From: Bacteroidales bacterium
Lineage (GTDB): Bacteria > Bacteroidota > Bacteroidia > Bacteroidales > WCHB1-69
Length of the DNA stretch: 49,175 bases
Direction: 5' to 3'
Assembly (NCBI GenBank): GCA_017651425.1
Contig: JAGCCZ010000025.1
Location: 1 to 49,175, forward strand
Within the stretch, counting starts at the first letter, position 1, and each line of letters starts with the position of its first letter. Below are positions 37,301 to 46,300 of the stretch, in pieces. The position numbers and the translations under genes were made by a program. Under the pieces are notes generated by a model. That model was given only the letters and a program-made list of their open reading frames with translations. It was not told the DNA's origin and did not search any database.

Positions 37301-40300
37301 CACCACGGCTCCGTTTGAGATCTCTGCCGATGGCACCACTTTTGCCACCACAGCCACTGTCGCCCAGACTGGCGGCACACTCTACATGCGTTACACTCCG
37401 ACCGCGATCGGTGCCGCCACCGGCACTGTTACGCTTTCCTCCACCGGTGCCTCCGATGTCTTCATCACTATGACAGGTTATGGTTTCGACACAATTTGTA
37501 GCATACCTTCCGATCTCTTTGTTACAGAGACCGGCCTCTATAGGGCAATGTTGAGCTGGACGGAGAACGGAACTGCCACCGGATGGCAGATTTGTCTTGA
37601 CGAAGATGAAAGCAATCTCATTACAGTTGCTTCGCTTTCGTACATGTTCACAAATCTCTCATCAGGTATGCACTTTTTCAAGGTGCGTGCAAACTGCGGC
37701 AGTGATGGGTATAGCGGCTGGAGTAATTCGGTCAGTGTTTATATCAGTCCATGTGAATCCCCGTATAATCTAAAAACAACTGCATCCGTTGCCGGCACCG
37801 CCTCCATAAGCTGGCAGGGTAACAGCGATGGCTACAACCTCCGTTACAGACCTTCCGGTAACAGCGGATGGACTCTTGTGACGGGTCTCACCTCCACGAC
37901 TTACACGATTAGCGGGCTTGTGGCAGGTGACTATGAGGTGGAAGTTGCTGCGGTGTGCGATTCGCTGAACTGGATCCCGACCACTTTCTCCATTATGGAG
38001 GTCCTTTCCACCGCCAATTGGTATGGGTATGCTGGCTATTATAGTGAGTATTATAAATTTGTCAGTTTTTCCATGCAGAATCCTGCAGCTGTATCCTATG
38101 CTACAGGAACGCTACATTCCTTAAGCGAAAACTGGTACGCATTGGCTGCTGCATATGCCAACGGCTATGTGTGGTGCATTACCCAAGACGGTGATTTAAG
38201 CAGGGCAACACTTGACAACAATAACAAAACAATTTCGGAATTTGAAACCATCATTCCGGGATTCGAGAATACCTATTCCAACTCCATGTCATACAATCCG
38301 GTTGACGGTAGGATATATTACAATATGTTTGATGAACGAAAGCTAAAAAGTTTTGACCCACTACATCCTGAAGATGTTACGGAAATTGGAACGTACAACA
38401 TAAATGTATTAACTTTTGCCATAAACAGTGCAGGCGAAGCCTATTGTGTGGAAATATCCACGGGCGACTTGTACCGTTTGTACTTGAATGATGCCTCTTC
38501 TGCTTATATAGGAAATACAGGAAAGAATGTGAATTATGCGCAGAGCATGGCTTTCGATTTGCAGACCAATGAACTGTTTTGGGCACAATATTACAGTTCT
38601 GACAATTGTGGATTATACAAGGTGAATCCTTCCACGGCCGCCACATGCCTTGTTGGCCAGATAGGAGGCGGAAACGGGACTGAATTCACGGGCCTTTTTA
38701 TGGGTGACAATGCAGTGATCGCCTGTCCTGCCCCCTCTAATTTGACAGCCACGCTCACACAAGGCAATGCTCCTATGGCCATGTTGAGTTGGACGGAGAA
38801 CGGCAATGCCACCTCTTGGCAGGTTTGTATCAACGGTGACGAGACCAACCTCATTACGGTCAATACAACCTCTTACACACTTGCAAACCTGCCCTTTGGA
38901 ACGAGCTATACGGTGAAAGTGCGGGCCAGATGTGGCACCGATTCTTACAGCTATTGGAGTGGTATCGTCAGTTTTACCACCGATTTCTGCATGCCGGAGA
39001 ATCAGTGTAAAATCAGCTGCATGCTGCAAGACAGTTACGGCGATGGATGGAACGGTGGTGCCATTAAGGTGGTGGATGCCCTCACCAATATAGTGCTGTC
39101 CACATGGACCATGTCTGGTAGTTATGCCGCAGACACCCTTCTTGTGTGTGATGGACGCAACATCCGCTTCGAGTGGGTGAGCGGTAACTATGATTACGAA
39201 TGTTCCTATACGGTCCTGAATGCCGACGGAGACACCATCTTCTCCGGTTCCGGTACGATGAGCGATAATGTTGTTTATGCGGTCGACTGTCATTTGGTAC
39301 ATTATGACCATATATATGTGACGGAAAATGGTACAGGTGATGGAAGCAGTTGGACAACGGCCACAGGAGATCTGCAGTGGGCGTTGAATACCGCCTTGAA
39401 TATCCGTAATACATACGGCGTGACACCCGATGTCTGGGTGGCTGCCGGCACGTATTACGGTGACACGACATCAAGCAATGCCTTCACTATGGTGGAGGGC
39501 GTGAATGTGTATGGCGGCTTTGCCGGAAACGAACCTGCGAACTACGACTTGTCGCAACGGAATTTTGTGGCCAACGAGACGGTTTTGGATGGTAAGAATG
39601 CGAGACAGGTGTTGTCATCGAGTCACTTTAATAATGCAACTCTTTGGGATGGGTTTACTATCCGACATGGACGTGGCAATACAGGTGCTGGGGTCTTGTT
39701 GTTTACGAATGCAGAAATCAGGCACTGCTCAATTATGAACAATAAATGTTTTAGTGGAGGTGGTGGCGTGTATTCTGATCATGGATCTGTTTCAAATTGT
39801 CTAATAGCTAATAATACGGCCGTATGGGGCGGTGGTATGGTTTCTCTCTATTCATCTGTTGTTAATACGACAATTGTTCGAAATAGTTCTAATTCTTCTG
39901 GGGTTTATGGTGACGAGAATTCCGTTTTTACAAACTGTATTATTTGGGGAAATAAACTCTCCGATGGAACCCCTGGCAATCTTTATGGTACATCCACCTG
40001 CTCGTACTCCGCCATCGAAGGTGGCTGTCAAGGTGATAGCATTATTGCCTTGAATGCTGGAAATTCGCCGCTATTTGTCAATCCGTCCTTAACTGCCGGT
40101 GCGGATGATGTTACTGCCAATGTGGACTGGCACCTTCACCCCGGTTCTCCTTGCATCAATGCGGGCGATAATTCTGCCGTAACAGACGCTTTCGACATGG
40201 ATGGAAATCTTAGAATTTATCATGGACGGGTAGATATGGGATGTTACGAGTGGCAGGGCTCCCAAGTGATTCCTGTTGGGGATGCGCAACCTTGTGCGGA

Positions 40301-43300
40301 TGTGCCCACGGTTGCAGATTTTGATGAAATAACGTATAACACTGTTAAAGTAGGCAACCAATGCTGGATGAAGGAGAATTTGCGATCCACCCATTATTCA
40401 GATGGGACTGTGATACCTTTGGGTAACTTTTCTACATCAGAGTCCACGCCTTATTGTTATTGGCCAGGCAACAACAGCAACAATGTGCCTGCGTATGGTT
40501 ATCTTTACAATTGGTCGGCCGTTATGTGTGGAATGAACAGCAACAATGCAAATCCGAGTGCGGTACAGGGCGTGTGTCCTGTTGGATGGCATGTGCCAAG
40601 TGCTGCGGAATGGTCGCAGCTATTTGATTATGTCAAAGGTGAGAGCGTGTATAGATGTGGCACTGATTCGAATAATATTGCAAAAGCGCTGGCAAGTATA
40701 TGGGGATGGAACTCAACCCAAACGGAGTGTGCGGTGGGTAATGATGCGGGACAAAATAATCTGACTGGTTTTGGTGCAATGCCAGCCGGCAATTTCTATG
40801 GCCTTTACGACAATTTTAATAGTGTCGCTTTTTTCTGGACTTCTTCAGATACTACAGTGCAGCCCAATTATAACACGTATTCATCGGTTCCTTTCCCGAT
40901 TTTTTGTGCTGTGAACAGTTTATCTCCCAACGTGGAATCTCGCACCGAATATAAATCGCAAGGATTTTCCGTTCGTTGTTTGAAAAATGACACACTTGTT
41001 GCAGATTATTCAGGAATTATTTTTGTTACCCCCTCTGGCGCGGGCGACCATTCCGGTAGCAGTTGGGCGAATGCGACATCCTCTATTGATACGGCACAAA
41101 TTTTAGCCCAGGAGCATAATGCTGTGGTTTGGGTGGCTGCCGGCACGTATTACGGTGACACGACATCAAGCAATGCCTTTACAATGGTGGAGGGCGTGAA
41201 TGTGTATGGCGGCTTTGCCGGAAATGAACCTGCGAACTACGACTTGTCGCAACGGGATTTTGTGGCCAACGAGACTGCTTTGGATGGTGATTCAGCGCGA
41301 AGAGTGCTGTACCAGCCGAATGACTTCAATATTGAGACGGAGTGGGACGGGTTTACGATACAACATGGTCAGACTAGCGGCAATGGTGGCGGTGCGTACT
41401 TGCGGAGAAACGCGGTGTTGTCGCAGTGCAGGATTCAGGGCAATGTGTCATCCAGTGACATTAGCGGTGGCGGTGGCGGAGTCTATTGCAATAATGCCAG
41501 TGTGGATAAATGTAATGTCTATGGGAACACAAGCTTGTATAATGGCGGAGGTGTCTATGCGACAAATTCTACGGTGTCGGATTGCAGGATAGAACGGAAC
41601 GCGGTTTCGAATCATTATCCTAATCCCCAATATTATGGTGGAGGAGGCATCAGGGCAAGTTCATCAACAATTACAGGCTGCCGAATAAAAGGCAATCAAT
41701 CGGCAGTTGCCGGTGGGGGAGTGTTTTCCAGTGGGGCGGTGTTGTCTGGCTGTGAGATTTTGGAGAACACGGCCGTCAACAGAGGTGGTGGCATAGATTT
41801 CACCGGTAGCAATTCTCGTGTCACGGACTGTCTTGTGGGCAACAACACAGCTACGAATGTTGGCGGCGGCATATCTGGCGGTGGCATGGTAGTGAACACT
41901 ACAATTGTGCGAAACACTTCTACGGGTGATGGTGCGGGTGTGAACGGAACTTCTTCCGCCACGCAAATCACGCTGACCAACTGCATAGTGTGGGGCAACG
42001 AACGGAACGGTGCGCCCGATAATGTTGGAGGGAATCTCACATGCTCCCACTCCGCCATCGAGGGCGGCCATGAGGGCGACAGTATCATTGTGCTCAATGA
42101 CATCAACCAGCCTTTGTTTGTGAATCCTTCTCTCACGGCTGGTGCTTCTGATTCTACCGCTAACGTCGATTGGCATTTGCAGAACGGTTCGGTCTGTGTC
42201 AACCGAGGAAGCAATGCGGCTGTGACCGACATCCTTGATTTGGACGGCACGGCCCGTGTTAAGCGCGATACGGTCGATTTGGGATGCTACGAGTCGGACT
42301 TCTATAGCGTGCCGGTGTTGTATTGCACCACCGTCTATGGTGAGTTTGCGGCCACGGCTTGCGATAGTTATACTTGGAATGACCAAGTGTATTCTCACAG
42401 TGGCGACTACCAACAAACTTTCCCGCTTGCCAATGGCTGTGATTCCATCGCGACTCTCCATCTTACGGTTAATCATGCTGCTACCACTAACGAGTACCTC
42501 ACGATCTGTGCAAGTGATTTGCCATACCTGTATAGGGATACCCTGTTGGATATCAGTACCCCTCAGCTTTTAACCATTAATTCCCAACTGTTGACTCAAA
42601 ACGGTTGCGACAGCACTGTCATCCTTTTCCTGACCGTAACGCCCTCCACGGTGGGCAACTTTGCGGCGATGACCCCGACGAACAACTATCCCATTACTGC
42701 CTACCCGATACGCTTTACATGGGATGCCGTGGAGAATGCCTCCAACTACGATCTCTATGTGTGGCCGGTGGGTGACCCCCAGCCGCAACAACCTACGGCT
42801 TCCCATATTCATGGTACTTCATATACCCTGTCATCATTAGCCAATAGAGGCGCATACCAATGGTCTATGACAGCATACAATGCCTGTGACACCTCTGTGA
42901 GTTCAACACGTCAGTTTACACTGAATGTGACTCCAACCCTGACTGTCAATACAAACAATCCCGTGGATATGGGCGAAGTGCAGCTTAATGGCGCGCGTAG
43001 CATCTGGTTCCAAGTGAACGGCAATGCCTTGGACAGCGTGATCAGTTATCAGCTGACAGGCGCGGATTCCGCTGCCTTCACGCTTGTTCCCACGGCTACT
43101 TGGGATAGTCTGCGCGGCGGTCGTATGCAGCTTACGTTCCATCCTACGGTGGCACAGGCCGAGTACACGGCTCAAATGACTTTCTATAGCGACACTTTGG
43201 TGAGAACCTTTACGATAAAAGGACATCTTGCGGATTATCTGACATTCACCACTTATGTGGATACTAATATCTATGCAATGGATAGCCAAATCCCCATCCA

Positions 43301-46300
43301 TGGACGGGTGACCAATCCGCTCAACGAGCCGGTTGCCGGCTTGGAGGTGGAGGTCTATGTGAACGTGATGGATTATGTACGCACCTTCCCCGCCATTTCG
43401 GATGCCAATGGACAGTTTACGGTGATGTTCACCCCGCAGCATTCGGAAGCGGGCTACTATACCGTAGGATCGCGCCGGGCGGGCGGTAATAGTACGGCGG
43501 TGCATGACGACTTCAACATCCCCGGCATGATGCTGGCCTCTTCCGACTGGATATTGTGGGAGCCGACCATAGACCAGCCGGACACGGGTGTCATTGCCGT
43601 GCGTAATCGTAGCCAGATTCCGCTCACCAATATACAGGTTACACCGGTGTCGTTGCCGAATGGCTGCACGGTGCAGTTTGTTCCGCTGAACCTTGCAGGC
43701 ATGGCCACGGGCAACCTGCAATTCATTGTCAGCGGCTCGGAGGTCTCCACGGGTGTGAATTATGAGGAGGTGCGTCTCAATGCCGTCAGCAGTGAAGGCG
43801 CGGCCATGAGCTTCAGCGCGTGGTATTACTGTATGCCGCAGCGTGCCGCTTTGGATGTTACGCCTACTTCTCTCATTACGACGATGACTCGAGGCAAAAG
43901 CAAGATTGTGGATTTCAAGATCTACAACAATGGCACGGGGCCGACAGGCGATATTTACGTCTCGTTGCCCAATGTGCCGTGGATGTCGGTGGTGGGCAGT
44001 GATACGCTGCCTTCGTTGGCAGTCCACGACTCGGCATACGTCTCCATCCGTCTCTCGGCGGACAGCACCACGGCACTTGTGCGCTACACGGGCAACTTCG
44101 TCATCAATTGCGAACGCGGCGAGGGTGTGAGTGTCCCGTACAGCATCACCGCCATCTCCGATTCCACAGGCACGTTGTTGGTGGATGTCACCGACGAATA
44201 TACATGGAATACCAATGGCGGCCATGGCCCGCACTTGGCGGGTGCCAATGTCACGGTGAAGGGCTACTACTCGTTGGAGACTGTCGCCATGGGCGTGACG
44301 GATGCCAATGGGCATTTCGTGGTGAGTGACTTGCCGGAAGGCTACTATAAGCTCATTGTCCGTGCCGACCGCCACGCCGAATATCAGGGTGCCCTGCTCA
44401 TCACAGCGGGTGACACCAACCGTCAGGACATTTTCATCCAGTTCCAGGCCATCACCTACTCATGGGAGGTGGTGCCCACTGAAATCCAGGATGAATACAC
44501 CTATGAGCTGAATGTGGATTTTGAGACGCATGTGCCGAAACCGGTAGTAACTATGGAACTTGACCGTAGTCTGACTTTACCTGAAGATTGTCAAACAGCA
44601 GAGTTTAATGTTATTGCTACCAACCACGGATTGATTGCAGCGTTGGATTTCTCATTAATCATGCCGCAATCAGATTACTTGGTTTTCACGCCGCTTATTA
44701 ACCATATTGATTCATTCCCTGCGCAAACCACTTATATTATTCCTGTGAGATATCAACGTAAGGATTGTGCTGAGTTAGGTTATACAATTAGTACTGGTCC
44801 TGGTGATTCAATAAATCCGCACAATCCAAATACTCCAAATGACAATAGTGGATTTGGTTCTGGGGATCCGGATTGTTATTATTGTAACATAAAATGTTAT
44901 AAAAAATTTGTGGAGGCCACATATCGGTATATATGCAGACAGTACTATTGGGAAATCATTCCATCGTATGAGATCACGTATGTGGGAGTTCCATTGAGCA
45001 ATTGTGTTGATTCCAATCCACACATACCTCGTGTTGGAGGAAGAACAATTTGCCCATTTGTAGTAGGAGGCGGAGGAGGTGGGATTGATACATCAAATAA
45101 ATATGAACCTATTGAACTTATTGAAATTTGTGACACTAACCTTACTCCTTGTCAAAATGCAATCAATGGTGTGTTGGGATGTATTGCTCCAATTAAGATT
45201 AATCAGTATAATGAATTCACATTGGATGGAGAAGGTGCAATACTCGATTTGATGGCTGAATTGCTCGAGAAATTAGGCGTGCCAGGCGTGTCCACTGCGT
45301 TGTGTGTGGGTTCAATTATTGCTGATATTCCTAATATAATAGCATGTATTCATTCTCTCACACATAATCATACTCCTGATATACGGGAAAGGGATTTGGA
45401 AACAGTATTGAATCTTTATGAACAATTCGATCCGATACCCTATTATATGCAGCATTATTCCGTTGATCCTCTTGTCTATGATCTTTTATTAGACCAATTG
45501 CTTGAGAAACAATTACCTGCAAATACTGGTATTTATCGCCAAGGGCAGATTACTCCAACAGGACGAGCAGCGATATTAGATACTTGCCAAACTATAGATA
45601 GTAGTATTACTGTGGTGTATCTTGTGAATGATGCGGTAGATAGATGGAATAATACTGTTGTGGCATGGGATAGTGGATATTACAGAATAATAGATGCTCC
45701 TATTGGATATGATACTAATTTCGCTCAAATTGATACTGGATTGGTTCGCGAGTTGTATGTGTTGAATGCCGAAGCAGTTTCGCAAGGATATATTAATATT
45801 TTCGAACGATATAATGAAAGTGTCATTGCTCTTGAAAATGCTGCTATAGATTATAGAGACAATCAAAACTCCTCTTCTGTTTGCGCCTCCGTTACCGTCC
45901 AGTTCTCCCAAAAGATGACCATGACCCGCGAGGCGTTCCAGGGTACGCTTACCATCAATAACGGTCACGAGAGCCAGCCGATGCAGGATATTGATGTCAA
46001 TTTCGTCATTCGCGATGTGGATGGTGTCGATTGCACGAATCTCTTCCAAATCAACTTCCAGTCGTATAACAATATGACGGGCAGCAACGGCAGTCTTGTC
46101 TTGGATGCCCTGAACGAGGGTAGCATTGTGGTGCAGTTTATCCCCACTAAGCAGGCCGCTCCCACAATGCCCAAACAGTACTCCTTCGGCGGCTCGTTCA
46201 GCTTTATTGATCCCTTCACGGGCGAATTCATGACGTACAACCTCTATCCTGTCGATATCATGGTGAACCCGTGCCCCGACCTGTATGTCAACTACTTTAT

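Noticed and set aside
42903..44375. 490-codon antisense ORF in the giant gene
   Set aside because: No family features or credible start; the sense frame is continuous and domain-bearing here.
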